Positions 45,969 to 57,588 of a stretch of 64,000 nucleotides of DNA are shown one piece after another. The notes beneath the pieces are model-generated. The model was not told the DNA's origin. It saw nothing but the letters and a program-made list of their open reading frames with translations, and searched no databases. The stretch's first letter is position 1. Each line of letters opens with the position of its first letter. This DNA is from Roridomyces roridus (taxonomy: Eukaryota; Basidiomycota; Agaricomycetes; Agaricales; Mycenaceae). The translations under genes and the position numbers were made by a program. Location: contig JARKIF010000001.1 in assembly GCA_029378245.1 (NCBI GenBank), forward strand, positions 62,001-126,000, in the 5' to 3' direction.

Positions 45969-46657
45969 GCCCAACCCAATGCCACAGGAGTATCTCGCGA
46001 GGAATATGCCTTGGTGAGTTTTTCAAGTCGAGGTGCTCATCTACAATTTGGACCCGTCGCCGCAGAACCCTGTCTACCGAGCAGCGAGCCGGTCAGCCTC
46101 AGGCGTCGCACGCCATCTGTCATCAAGGTTGACTTCAGGACCCACGTTATCAAGGTCAAGATTATCCGTAGCCAGGAGCCTTCCAGGCGCCGCCACAGGC
46201 CGGATACCCCCCATATGGCCAGGGGTATCAGCAACAGTATCCGGTGCATGTTCATTCACTGCGTTCCGACCCCTCGTGCACAGAGATTGTGTCTACCCTC
46301 GTGGACACGGGGGTCTGATGGGCTGTGGCTACCCTAGCGGAGGCACCGGTGGACGGGGGGTGAACGGAGCTAGGAAGGGGGAGACGGAGGGTGGACAGAG
46401 CCCTCAAAAACGACGTGCACTCAAGGAGCCAGAGGTCTGGCAGCGTGTGTCCACTTCGGTCTGTCTACGGGGCTAGACCGATGTCAATCAGTGATGGACC
46501 CAACGGGAAGGGCCTGGACACAGGGTGGACGTCGGGTGCACTCAAGGAGCCACATGTCTGTGCACGGGGGTCGGGAACGCAGTGATTGTTCAAGCTCCCC
46601 ATCCACCGCCGGCGTCGTTCTTTCAGGCTCCTGCACAGAATAGGAACCAGGGAGGTA
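45969..46657 (+). pseudogene. Pro/Gln-rich gene remnant between two transposons
   Basis: Two exon-like pieces read as Pro/Gln-rich protein: QAPPQAGYPPYGQGYQQQYP (about 46183-46245) and VQAPHPPPASFFQAPAQNRN (about 46586-46650). The composition resembles the tails of the genes at 12192-17259. The first piece lies shortly after the mariner-type MITE and the second ends at the target site of the 899-bp CACTA element. It may be a broken third member of that group; the head domain was not found. Confidence 0.35.
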
Positions 46658-46660
46658 TCA

Positions 46661-47559
46661 CACTGGGCGCAAAGCTATCGACATGTCACATCGACATGTG
46701 CTCACAACATGTCGCCCCCACTCCCTTCCCACTTGCCTCGACATGCGGAAAACACGTGGCTCGGCAGCATGGCGATTTCCTTCCCATTAGCTTCACTATT
46801 CTCACGAAGCATCTGATGGAAGGGATATCTCGATGCTCAGAACACATCCACGCCGAGATGCCGTGCATCACATCCGCACATTCCTTTTGCATAGAGAGTA
46901 CTTGTTTCAGCAGGGGTCTAAATAATAAATTTCTCTTTGTATCACATAAGAGGGAAATTCACCTCACGATGCATGTGTCCAAATTGCACAATCTCATGTT
47001 CCTCATCTCGTCCGTGCCTGATGCTTCCGAGCTGGAAAACTAAGTGCTTCAGCATTCGATCAAAGATAATGATGAGCCAAGAATCAAAATCACACAGAAT
47101 TTTCCTGGTCCGGGCCAACCCCTCATAGAGGTTGGGAATTTTTGTGCTGCTAAAGTGCAGTGCGATTCCCGGTTGATAATGATTATTCTGCTTGTTGCCG
47201 TATGCACGGCACAAAACCTATTGGAGATCGATGGCAGCTGCAATCAGACCATCAATTACCTCATTAATGGACACTGAGTTGGGGGAATTCAGGCATATGT
47301 ACATTCAGGGAAGCAAGAAAAAAACAGAGCCTCAGATGGAAAGCGGGCAAAAAACATTCACAAGAATATGGGTTGTGATGATCAGCTGGCCGGCGATGAG
47401 GATCACAATTTTAGATGCCGATTTGTGGGTACCAATTTGAATCCTCCCACATGTGATGTCACAGAACGACACGAGGCTAAAGCCACATGTTGAGTGCACT
47501 GGGAGCGACATGTTGTGAGCACATGTCAATTTGACATGTCGACTTGTTTGCGCCCAGTG
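46661..47559. mobile_element. CACTA-type MITE, 899 bp (copy 2)
   Basis: Same ends, same length and same internal order as 3731-4629. A 3-bp duplication TCA lies at 46658-46660 and 47560-47562. Differences from copy 1 are scattered substitutions. Two full-length copies with different target sites prove the element boundaries. Confidence 0.93.
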
Positions 47560-47744
47560 TCAGCCTCGGAATCCATGGCACCCTGCGTGTCCTGTACTTT
47601 TTCACCCGTAGATTCAGGTGACGGGCCACCGCGGCCTCTGAAGGGAACTTAATTTGTATTTTGAAACCAGAAAATCGCCAGAAGCCAACGTTAAGCACTT
47701 CAACCGTGGAAAGTATGATGAACGATCAAATTCGCACGGTTGAA

Positions 47745-48210
47745 GCCGCATCCTCTCAATCGTAGATTTGAATTTTGAAATGCAGAGCAATAAACCTTCT
47801 CCTTGTTCTTTTTGCTCCCAACAGCATGATCAAAACACCGACCTTGTATCGGAGTAAGTATGATAGCGCTAGCCTTGGTGAACAACAAGACAACAAGGAC
47901 AGAACTCAAGTAGACCGAGCTTCAAGTCGCCGCTGGCCCGCAGCAGAGTACTGCCGTTTGACTGCCGTGGTATTTGCTTGGTCTTCAACCCTTGACATGG
48001 TCTTGTTTTGCAACTGGGATTGTTCTCGAAAGTTCAGTTGCTATGAAAGGTATGCTGCATCTTGTAAGTTGTTGCGTTCAGGGTCAAAAGGCGGACATGA
48101 CTGCAGTTGAAGACCACACCTCCATGCCCGATCCATTTGGACCACACATCCATAGACGAAGTCCACCCAGGCCACATCTTTCGCAGCGTGCATACACATC
48201 GCGCAGGCCA
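47745..48210. repeat. Dispersed repeat, copy 2
   Basis: Uninterrupted version of the repeat at 43040-43145 plus 44293-44700. Confidence 0.72.
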
Positions 48211-48801
48211 AGCTGCCGTCGGGCGGCAATCAATATTCCATCAGCCGAAATCAAACCCTGCTCGATGCAGTAATACACGCGGAGCTGTCAAACGGCTGAT
48301 CGGCAGTGGATGATGGCGGAAGCCAGTGCCGGCTAGCAAACCCATTGCCGCTCTGCAGTGGATGTCACTGGCTTCCGGCGGGACTCAGTGGAATCCATCG
48401 AGTTCTTCCGTCGGGTGTTTGGCCATGGTTCACTTGCTGAACCCATTGATGTTCGCATTGTGCAGAGCCAATGCCTGACTGGAATAATGGAATCACTGGA
48501 TGCACAGGTCCAGCGGCGGGTATATTACTCGCTCGATGAGAGTCATGAGACCGTGGTTCGGATCACCACTCTCGGCAATCATGGCCTCTTGCTTTCTCCC
48601 CTCATCCCGCTCCGCGCTCGATTTCCGCTGTGGCTCAAGGCAACGATAACCAGGCGGCCGACTCAATAGGATGCTAACCGAGCTCAGCGGAGCGATCAGC
48701 TCCCACATTTATTTCGCTCGACACATGACGCGCGACCCCGAGTAAGTCTCCACGGCGCCAGCAATATAACAAGGCACTGAGTTCCTGGTAATCTCCCAGC
48801 C
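48211..48801. other. Upstream region of the flavin monooxygenase
   Basis: A 103-codon plus-strand frame (48358-48669) without motifs; a near-repeat GTCACTGGCTTCCGGCGG/GGCGGAAGCCAGTGCCGG pair at 48314-48380 may form a hairpin. No gene is supported. Confidence 0.4.
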
Positions 48802-51020
48802 ATGAAAATCTACAGCCTACCCACACTCGACAAGCTCAACGCGACTGTGCCCGCTGATTTGGATGCCAAGAAGATCGCAGCAGACTGGATGGCGTCCTTC
48901 GTCTCGTGCGCCGAATCTGGCAACGTCGCAGAATTCGCGGATCTTTTCATCGACGAATCCCACTGGCGGGACATGCTCGCCCTCACATGGGACTTTCGCA
49001 CCTTCAACGGCCTCGCCGACATCCGCCAATTCCTCACCGACCGCCTCGCCGCTTCCCACCTGACCAACTTTCGCATCAGGGACGAAATGACGATGCTCCT
49101 CCGGCCGTACCCAGACATTGCGTGGATCAACCTCGTCTTTGACTTTGAGACCAAGACCGGTCTTGCTCTGGGCATCGCACGCTTGGTACCCCATCCTTCC
49201 GGGTGGAAAGCCCACTGCGTGTACACCAACCTCGAAGAGCTCAAAGGCTTCCCAGAGAAGGTCGGTGCACTCCGCAAGAATGCCGCCAGTCACACAACGT
49301 ATGCGGAAGAACGCCGCGAGGCGCTTTCGTTTATGGACACGAGTCCGACCGTCCTCGTCATCGGCGGCGGACACAGCGGGCTCGGCGTCGCTGCGCGGCT
49401 CAAGTACCTCGATGTAAGCACTCTCGTCGTCGAAAAACATGCCCGCGTTGGGGATAATTGGCGCACGCGTTATGATGGATTATGTTTGCACGATCCTGTG
49501 TGGTATGATCACCTTCCGTATATGCCGTGCGTTGCTTTGTGTGTTCGTCTTCGTACTCTGAATTTCACCCAGCTTTCCTGCGACGTGGCCGGTCTACGCT
49601 CCCGCTCTGAAGGTACGTCAGATGATTGCAATGACCACAGCCTACTGAGAATTCCAGCTTGCTAATTGGCTGGAGAGCTATGCCGAGGCGCTGGACCTCG
49701 ACGTATGGACTTCGTCTACCGTCAAGAGCGCGCGCCCCAATTCAGCCGGTGGCTGGGACGTAGTCGTCGATCGCGCAGGTAAAGAACGAGTATTTCAAGT
49801 CAAGCACGTCGTCTTTGCTACGGGCGTTGGTTTTCCCGAAGTATCCCGGTATGGTGAGTCTTCAGAGCCCTGTTCATGAGACTTTAGGGATGATGTTTTT
49901 AGGACCGCTTCAAAGGTCAGATACTGCACTCGACGCAGTACAAACGCCCGGCGGACCATGCTGGGAAGAAGATGGTAGTCATAGGTGCTGGCGTCTCGGG
50001 TGAGTGTCGCTTTCATCAACGCTACAAAGTCTGACGTTTCTATAGGGCACGATGTAGCCGCAGAATGCTACAACCACGGCATAGGTTCGTGCTCCCCTCT
50101 CGCCAATGTATTTCATTCCATTACGCACACCAGACGTGACGATGTATCAACGCAGCTCGACCTACGTTGTGACCAAAGCGAGCCTTGAAGGACTCATGAA
50201 GCAGGCGTACTGGGAAGGCGGTCCTCCTGCGGACCTTCTCGACCGGATGGCCGCCTCGTTCCCGAATCTCATGAATATACCCCTCAACCAGCGGCTGGCG
50301 GCTAAAATTCAAGAGGATCAGAGGTGCCTTTGTGTCCAATTCTCCACGACTAAACATGATTGAATGCACACAATGCAGGGAGCTCCTGGACGGCCTGAAC
50401 AAACGCGGCTTCAAGACGAACAACGGAACCCTGGAGACAGGGTTCGCGTTGTTGGCGTTGGAGCGTCTGGGAGGGTATTACGTCGACGTCGGTGCAAGCC
50501 AACTCATCGTCGATGGCAAGATCAAAGTTAAGAACGGGAGCCAACTTGCGGAGTTTGATGAAACGGGCATCAAGTTAGAGGATGGCACAAGTTTGGATGC
50601 GGATGTGGTTGTTTTCGCTACTGGGTAAGTTTCCTTCCTTCCTCTCCTCAAAACTCACAATTTGCAGACTGGGCGACGCGCGGAATGGTGTCCGGAAGTT
50701 GTGTGGAGACGCCATCGGTGACCAATGTAGCAAGATATGGGGTTTGAATGAGCAAGGTGAGCTACACGGCGCGTGGCGTGGGCTTGGTGTGCCTGGATTG
50801 TGGTACATGCTCGGTGAGTACCCCTCAATCCCAAGCAACCACTGACTGATTGATGTCGTGCAGGCAATCTGCAGATGAGCCGGTTTCACTCCAAACACGT
50901 TGCGCTGCGTGAGTACTATGCGTGCAGGACTGTGGATGTGCGGCTGACGTGTTTGAAGAGATCAAAGCGATGGAAGAGGGCGTGTTTGAGGGTCGCTATG
51001 GTGGGGCTCAGTTACAGTAG
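48802..51020 (+). CDS. NTF2-like/flavin-containing monooxygenase
   Basis: Start ATG 48802 (MKIYSLPTLDKLNATVP). Residues about 25-150 look like an NTF2/SnoaL-like domain (FADLFIDESHWRDMLALTWD). The FAD fold follows with VLVIGGGHSGLGVAARL, VVEKHARVGDNWRTRYDGLC and HDPVWYDHLPYMP. Later exons supply PATWPVYAPALK, VKHVVFATG, MVVIGAGVSGHDVAAECYNH (the NADPH-binding site), DVTMYQRSSTYV, DADVVVFATG and GLWYMLGNLQMSRFHSKHVAL, ending at TAG 51018-51020. About eight introns of 45-60 nt are needed. The layout is that of fungal YUCCA/FMO-like enzymes that oxygenate small substrates with NADPH and O2; the substrate is unknown. One junction near 49845-49900 is doubtful: the obvious GTGAGT donor gives a frame change, whereas GTATCC after FPE keeps frame. 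Confidence 0.85.
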
Positions 51021-51420
51021 GGAATGCAGACCGAGTCCTCCGGATCAACCCTGGAGCGCTATGTACTTGGAATCTATAATACGCATTAAGTCTCGCCCAA
51101 TAAGGACTTCCCGACTCATAACTGAGCGGCGAACCGTGAGACAGCGAGTGAGGTGAGTGGACGAGAGCGAGACAAGAACGGCGGCGTCAGAGGTACTTAA
51201 CCGGCGTAGAGCATTGCCTTCTCGCAGTCCACAGTTCAACAACTTTATTTATACTGTACAAGAACTACAGACCACAGAGAGTGAGTGCAAAACACAGGCC
51301 TATGAGTGCAAGTTGAACGTAGATGACGAACATCCCGGGCGGGGACGGTTGGGTTATCTCAGCCTCGTCGAACTGGCTGGACTGATAGACGCCTGGCACT
51401 ATTGAATCTCTTGAGTCTCG
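51021..51420. other. Intergenic between convergent genes
   Basis: No gene seen; 3' ends of the monooxygenase and of the minus-strand gene meet here. Confidence 0.4.
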
Positions 51421-51700
51421 CTCAGATCACGGATGGGTTTAATGGAGTCAACGCACCGTCCTCGACCGAATCATCCTGCTCTCCAACGATCCAGCGCGGT
51501 CGATCCATCTCACTATCCGTCATCTCAATAAAAGCGTAAGATTCATCCACGCCCGAGGTTGCCGGAGCTTCTGAATCTGCTGAGTTTGGCTCATCTCTCG
51601 GATGGGTTCAATCAATCCAGTCGACGCACCGTCCTCAACCGAATCATTCTCCTCTCCAAAGATCGAGCCCGTTTTATCCATCTCACTACTCGCCACTTCG
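51410..51700. repeat. Tandem duplication of a C-terminal coding segment
   Basis: On the minus strand ASIEVASSEMDKTGSIFGEE...DSVEDGASTGLIEPI and AFIEMTDSEMDRPRWIVGEQ...DSVEDGALTPLNPSVI are adjacent, about 150 bp apart and clearly related (shared ACGCACCGTCCTC and CCGAATCAT on the plus strand). Confidence 0.75.
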
Positions 51701-53700
51701 ATTGAAGCGTTAGATTCACCGTCCTTTCCAAAATGCCGCACTGATATCCAACGTCAGATACAACAACTTGGCGAAAAAAAGCTTACAAAAAGCATGCAGT
51801 TCATCCTTCTCGCAAGCCAGGTCGTACAGCCGATATCTTAAATCCTTCGCCACGTGCAGCGAATCAGGGTCATACCCTTTAGCCACATGAAATTCTCGTA
51901 TTCCAGCATAGTCTTCCTCCGACCAGGAAAAGCCACCCATCTTGATATCCAGCTCAAATTGCGGGAATCCCATGCGAGCGGCTTCCTCCCGTGTGAGCCG
52001 TTGAGCACCCGATGGGTCGAGGGACCAGTATGCGGGGCATTCGGGTACTTGGTACCGGCCATTCCCAGTGAGCTGATAGGCTGGGGGACAGAGAAAGACA
52101 TATCCCGGAGGTAAATCCTCTACTGGACCCGAGAGCTGCATGATTACCCGCCAACAGTGGAGGAATACTGCCTAATCGTCAGCCACGCAGTGATAATGAC
52201 ATTCAATCTGACCGTATTCGTGTCGGTTTCCGGTGATCTCCAGAGAGGCGAATACATGTGATGCTTGTGCCACCCAAGCCTTGAGAATAGTTGGGTTCAC
52301 ATCAGTGCACAAGCAATATCTATCCACAACGCATGTCGAATCAACCCTAAATGAATTTGAGCCACGAAAACACCGACACGGCGCAGGTACCGAATCCAAC
52401 CCTCAGGCAAAATCACAGTCCCCTCCTCGAGCAGCATTCTTCAAAACAAAATGAGCGTCCTTGCAGGGTTGAAACAGCGAGTCAGACTGACAGAGTCCAA
52501 GCGCCATCTACGTGGGTGTCCTCTGTACACCAAAAGCTGGTTATATCGTCAAAGCCTGGGATAGCCGCAACCTGAAACCCCTCGTGCAATTTCCCGCCTC
52601 CATCAGCCAAGTTCGGAACATGAACGATGGATCCCAGCTGGGTCTGCATGCCAGTTGGAGGTGTGAACCAATCGTCGTAGGCGAGATCCCAAGAGCAGAT
52701 GCCGTGATAGGATTCCAGCGAGATTGAGCGCATCAACTCGGATGGATGAGGCGGATTTAGTAAGGAGGATGACGGTGGGAGAAGTGCGTGGAGCTTTTCT
52801 ACAGGGTCGAAAACATTGGCTCGGGATTCGGGTGGTGTAAGTTCGATGTGGAGGGCGCCCTTGGAGGGTCGGATCCACACGGTGTAGTCTCCTAGTCCCT
52901 ACATGTACGGAAATCGGTGAGAATCACATCGTCGCCGGAAATGACACAGAGATCACCAGTGGTCGTCCCGAGATATGCTGCACATGTTGGTTGGCCCCCT
53001 GCAAAAACTGAGCAAGTCGCCATCCAGAGCATAAGTTCTATTAACTCACATGTACCTGTGTTCTCTATTGGTGTTTCAGAAGTACTGAACCCCAGGAGAT
53101 GTGCCGCACTCGCACTGACCATGCTTATGCAGAAAAAGACTTGAAAGAAATGGGAAGCATCGTATTCGTGACAGAAGTAGGGTGGCCAGGGAACAAGATC
53201 TAAACACACAAATGGACTTCAGTGCACATGCTCAGTTTGGGAAAACAAACGAACCGTCATGAAAAATGAGGGCGTGAATCCCGCCGCTGCTTGTGATGCC
53301 GTACAGATGGAATAAATTCGGGTGTCTTTTCATCATCATGCTGTTCAGCCCCCTCGGTAGTCAAGACAATTGTCTCGCGAGGCGCACCGAATATTGCTAT
53401 AACGCGCTACTTCGCTTTTCCATTGCTAGAGATGAAGATGGGGGTGTATGAATCACGGTCCGAGACACCGGTGGTTTGCATACCTCCTCTGCACCGGGCC
53501 CAGTGATAACAGCCACGGTTGTCGGGGACTGCAAACCGACGATCTCCGCCGAGTACATCTTGCGCATATAAGTCCGAGTTTTGCGCAGACGCACGACGGC
53601 GGTATTGGTTGGATAGCATATCTCGTAGTTCAATATGAGATCTCCCAGCGGAATCCTACGAAAATCTTCTAGTTGCGGTTGGTGTATGCACGCCGAGAGC
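51424..53700 (-). CDS. Pseudokinase-like Agaricomycete family protein
   Basis: Read leftward from about 53700 (5' end uncertain): RRIPLGDLILNYEI, MYSAEIVGLQSPTTVAVI, RHPNLFHLYGITSSGG, HALIFHDDLVPWPPYF. These resemble the N-lobe strands and the HPN-hxxLYG region of protein kinases. Later exons give GGQPTCAAYLGTTTGDLC, WIRPSKGALHIELTPPES, LMRSISLESYHGIC, GSIVHVPNLADGGGKLHEGF, PECPAYWSLDPSGAQRLTRE and MGFPQFELDI...GYDPDSLHVAKDLRYRLYDL. I know this arrangement as a recurrent, functionally uncharacterised Agaricomycete family; no catalytic HRD or DFG is visible, hence pseudokinase-like. Exon borders are approximate; introns are about 50 nt. The 3' end contains a duplicated C-terminal coding segment (51410-51700). 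Confidence 0.55.
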
Positions 53701-55387
53701 TAGCTACATACTGGGTGGCTCGCTTACGGTTTGCCGGAAGGACGCGGATGGATTCTGATCAATTGTTGTATATTGTTGCCATTGTTCCTCGGCTAACTAG
53801 ATCAATCATTTCGGCTCCCATTTCCCGAATCCACCCCGTCCTTGTCCCGCCCTCCTCTGCTCCTCGACGCCGTCGGCGGCCGCCGCCTGAGATGAGCTCA
53901 CCGCCACCGCGAAGCTGTCGGTGACGCTGCCACAGCTATCGGACTCGCCCACTCGCTGGACTACATGCTACGTCACGGTTCACCACCTGCTTGCTCCTTG
54001 ATCAATGTTGCTACTCCCTGCGCCGCTCTCGTCCACCACCCCCATGACAGTCACTGCCCAAAATCTCAGGCTACCCGCTGCCTTTCAGCTCGCCCGGGGT
54101 TCTCACTTTCTGTCTGTGCCCCCTCAGGCTGCCTTGGTCCTCTGGATTGGGCTGGATGCGTCCGTCGACTAACAGACGGTGATACATACTTACAGGCTGT
54201 GATGCAGGCACGCGGGGGGAGATAAGTCATGCGGAGGGATACATGGACATGGGGTGGGTGGACGTCGGGTGAGTAATAGATAAATTTTCACTCTTGAGCG
54301 TCTCTACTCACTAATATCAAGGCACTTTGTCCCTCATCTGCCGACGTGTTCTCGCCGCTTCCCAATTGCGCCCACCGTGATCGATGCATGCGATGCCGTC
54401 GTGTATTAGCGGATAACGCGACACGATGGTGCCGCACATCTTTTCAGGCAGCGTTGGGCTGGTCGTCGGCGTTTGGATGGTATGTGTGTGAGAATGGGGA
54501 TGACGAGCGGCAAAGATCTCGCTAGCGCTCGCAGGTGGGTGGTTGATGTTCGTGAAGTTTCCTCCGGCAATGACAAAGTCTCTTGCCTGGGTGAAAATGG
54601 CGCTGACGGAGCTGTATCGTGTCTTAGCCGCCGGTGGTCGCGAGTGAGGCGAAGTGACTCGGAGGACCTCACTTGGCGGTCATCTGGGCCTTGAGAGGGG
54701 TTCCGTGGGGTTGCAGCTGTAGTTTCGTCCATCGGTGGTAGTGGTGGCAAGAAGAAGAGGCGAAGCGTTCAAAGCAGTGTTCGTGGGAGAGGTGCAGATA
54801 GAACTGGCCGGAATGCTGTTGATGCCGAGCACATGGGCACAGCTTCGCCGACATGATCCGGCACATCAACTGCCGGGTCGGCATTGATCGGCCGAGGATG
54901 CTCCCACAACGCGACAAGAAGAACGAAGTCCTTGATGGGTGCTATTCGTCGTCGTGAGCCGGGTCGAAGCCTAACAAAGAATACCACCGAGAAAGAAAAA
55001 GAAAAAAAGCACAAGCAACCCAGTGGCCGCTGGGTCCGCCGCCGTCGGCGTTGGTGGGTCCTGGGAGGAGGGTCTCGGCGGCTTTGGTGGGGATGGCGAT
55101 GAAAGTTGCCATAGGTGGGATTCAAGTTGGGGCTTCGTGGCTGAAAAATTCATACTTTGACTCTCTTTTGTTCTGTGAATCGACCGCAGGCAGAGGGCTG
55201 GTCGAGCAGCTGGGTTGGACTTGGACCAGCGCGGGCGGAGGTTCGTGCCAGTGTACACGTCATTACATACCAAAGGCACCTTCGAATTCCTGCAGCTTTT
55301 GATTCGAAGGTTTCGCAGCTCGGAAGTCAACCTTGCATCTGGCTCGGCGAACTTGCCCGCGTTCCTTTCCAAGTGCGCAAGGAGACC
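53701..55387. other. Intergenic, no clear gene
   Basis: Frames on both strands are short or low-complexity (Arg/Pro-rich around 54970-55110). Part may be upstream exons of the gene at 55388. Confidence 0.4.
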
Positions 55388-55896
55388 ATGATGTTTATGA
55401 CAGTCCACACGGAAGAGGAGATGAGGCATAATTTCGGTGCCTATGAGATTCGACGGAGGGTGTATCAGTGCACGTGGTGTGGGTTTAAATTTCGTATGTA
55501 TCGAGATCCTTTTGTTATGCGCTCATCTTTTTTTTTTTTGCGGACAGATTGTGGAAGGATGCCTGACAATGACGGTGCGTATTATGGATCTCATGAACAG
55601 AGACATTGCTCGGGCCTCCAACGCCAGCAGAGACGAATGGCCGGTGCGTTTCATCTAGGACTCGTCACGGTGGAATAGTAGTCTGATTGATTTCAGATGG
55701 TGCAAACCAGACCCTACGTGCGGGTGCCTCCGTCAATGCTGTCGCCGGGATATTCTTTCGTGCCACAGCGAGGCCGATGAAGCATCGACCAGCTCCGCCG
55801 ACGCCTCCTTCGGCCGCTGGCGGTCCGTCTGCCGCCCCTATGAATCCGAGATACCAGCAACAACAGTCCGCGCCGGCCAGATATCCCGGGCTTTAG
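55388..55896 (+). CDS. Small Cys/His protein with Pro/Gln-rich end
   Basis: Three exons: MMFMTVHTEEEMRHNFGAYE...YQCTWCGFKF; after an intron (about 55495-55548) HCGRMPDNDGAYYGSHEQRH; after a second intron (about 55645-55696) DGANQTLRAGASVNAVAGIF...PPTPPSAAGGPSAAPMNPRY, stop at TAG 55894-55896. The Cys-x2-Cys ... His-x4-Cys pattern (CTWC ... HEQRHC) may bind zinc. The ATG at 55388 is the first in frame, but upstream exons are possible. Function unknown. In an alternative frame the middle exon reads VEGCLTMTVRIMDLMNRDIA and the last MVQTRPYVRVPPSM; I prefer the Cys/His frame because it is continuous across all three exons. Confidence 0.45.
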
Positions 55897-56049
55897 CTGA
55901 GCCATGTTACTCTACATAAATCGATTGATTCGATCCCGGTTGGAAAGTGGCCATCAGATTCAATGTGTGATCCGATTTGATAGCCTCGATCGACGCAACA
56001 CAGCCTTTGTGCTCCTTTCCTTCTGCGCTCATCATCTCCGGAGCCACTC

Positions 56050-57483
56050 ATGTCTTCCCTCGCTTCGCCCAGCTCGCCCACCGATGGACTGCCCGATGAT
56101 GTCCTCGAAGAGATCTTCCTCGCCTGCCTCCCGACACCGACGAACGATTGCGAGATCAACGCATGCGAAGCACCTCTCCTCTTGGGGCGTATATGCCGCC
56201 AGTGGAGGACCGTCTCCTTGTCAGCGCCGCGTCTCTGGACAAGTCTCCGTATTGCAGAGCCGCATCCTCCACCAATCACTATCGCGGACCTCAATCTTAG
56301 GGGTTTGGCGGACTACATTCCTCCGGCATCTCATTCGGAGAAGCTCGCGAGGATGGCGGACGCCGTGAAGGCCTGGTTGGATCGATCTGGGCAGTGCCCC
56401 TTATCCTTGACCTTTGAATCCGAGCCTCTCTTTGACGGCTCTGGGGCGTCCGCCACGAGTCCTCTGCTTGACACCCTCCTCCTATTCGCATCCCGATGGC
56501 AGCGTGCCAGTATCAAGGCCCCCATCTCGGTACTTGCTCAGCTTTTGCTGCTCGAGGCAGCGGATGTGCCTATGCTTCGGGAGGCCGAGGTCGTAGCAAA
56601 AGGCCGGGGAGACACATTTGCTTGGAATTCATTAAAATTCCTGCACTGCGCGTCTCTGCGCTCTTTCGGTGCTTTTGGCGTTGGGCACAGGTACCGGGAC
56701 TTGCCAATGCCTCTGTGGGATCACTTGTTTGATCTACGAATGACTGGTATGATGCCCAGTGACGCATTGTCCTGGGTGCTGGCTCGGTGTGCGCAATTGC
56801 GGAGTTGTCAGGTGGTCCTTGGTGGACGTCGTGGTCCCCCGGATGTTCCCCCGACGATCGTGTGCGAATATCTGGAATCCCTTGACATTCAATTTCAGGC
56901 CAGACTCACCCTGCAATCGACCGTTCAAATCGAGTTTGCCCGTCTCTCGCTGCCAAAGTTGCGACGACTCAAAGTGCACAGCGGCGGCTGGGAAGTTCAA
57001 GACGATATCGACTATGGACCTATCTTCGCTGCGTCTCCCGCCGTTACGAGCCTGGATGTGAACGTGGGCTTATTCACGGCGAGCTCGTTCCCCCAGTTCC
57101 TGCGCGGTTTGCCTCCCACTATCGAGGAACTCCGTATCAACGGCGCGCCCCCGCATTCGTTCCAGAAGCGGTCCAAGATCTTCGACGACGAGGCACTGGC
57201 GGTGCTCATCCCCTCCTCCTACGAGTCCGGGTCCCAGGTTGGATGCCCTAATTTGCAGGTCTTCCAAGCCGACGCGTCTTTCTCTGACGAGATGTTGTTG
57301 GCGTTTGTTGGGTCAAGGATGGCGTCTCGTGTGCCGCTTGCGAGGGTTGCGGTTTGTTTACGTGATGAGAGCGGCGACGAAAGGGTGGATATTCGGGAGC
57401 TGGAAGATGTTCGAACGTTTATCGAGGCGGGTCTGTTACTTGAGGTTAGCTACTACCGTCCTGAATGGGTGGACTTTTGTTGA
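56050..57483 (+). CDS. F-box protein
   Basis: Single exon, 477 codons, ATG 56050. Near the N-terminus LPDDVLEEIFLACLPTP, then LGRICRQWRTVSLSAPRLWT, is the F-box signature common in Agaricomycetes. The rest has degenerate leucine-rich-like segments (FLHCASLRSFGAFG, VCEYLESLDIQF, LPKLRRLKVHSGGWEV, AVTSLDVNVGLFTASSFPQF, CPNLQVFQADASFSDEML). F-box proteins recruit targets to SCF ubiquitin ligases through Skp1; the target is unknown. The family is heavily expanded in mushrooms. No intron is needed. Confidence 0.88.
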   Translation: MSSLASPSSPTDGLPDDVLEEIFLACLPTPTNDCEINACEAPLLLGRICRQWRTVSLSAPRLWTSLRIAEPHPPPITIADLNLRGLADYIPPASHSEKLARMADAVKAWLDRSGQCPLSLTFESEPLFDGSGASATSPLLDTLLLFASRWQRASIKAPISVLAQLLLLEAADVPMLREAEVVAKGRGDTFAWNSLKFLHCASLRSFGAFGVGHRYRDLPMPLWDHLFDLRMTGMMPSDALSWVLARCAQLRSCQVVLGGRRGPPDVPPTIVCEYLESLDIQFQARLTLQSTVQIEFARLSLPKLRRLKVHSGGWEVQDDIDYGPIFAASPAVTSLDVNVGLFTASSFPQFLRGLPPTIEELRINGAPPHSFQKRSKIFDDEALAVLIPSSYESGSQVGCPNLQVFQADASFSDEMLLAFVGSRMASRVPLARVAVCLRDESGDERVDIRELEDVRTFIEAGLLLEVSYYRPEWVDFC

Positions 57484-57588
57484 GGTCGGTTTTGTGTATC
57501 GTACTTGCCTCGACATCATCGTTGCCCTGCACATTATGAACCAATCCTTGAGTGTCGTTTGATATCACAGCTAAATTTCCTTGTCATC

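Noticed and set aside
54971..55429. 152-codon minus-strand frame
   Set aside because: Low-complexity Pro/Arg/Phe content and overlap with the better supported plus-strand Cys/His exon.
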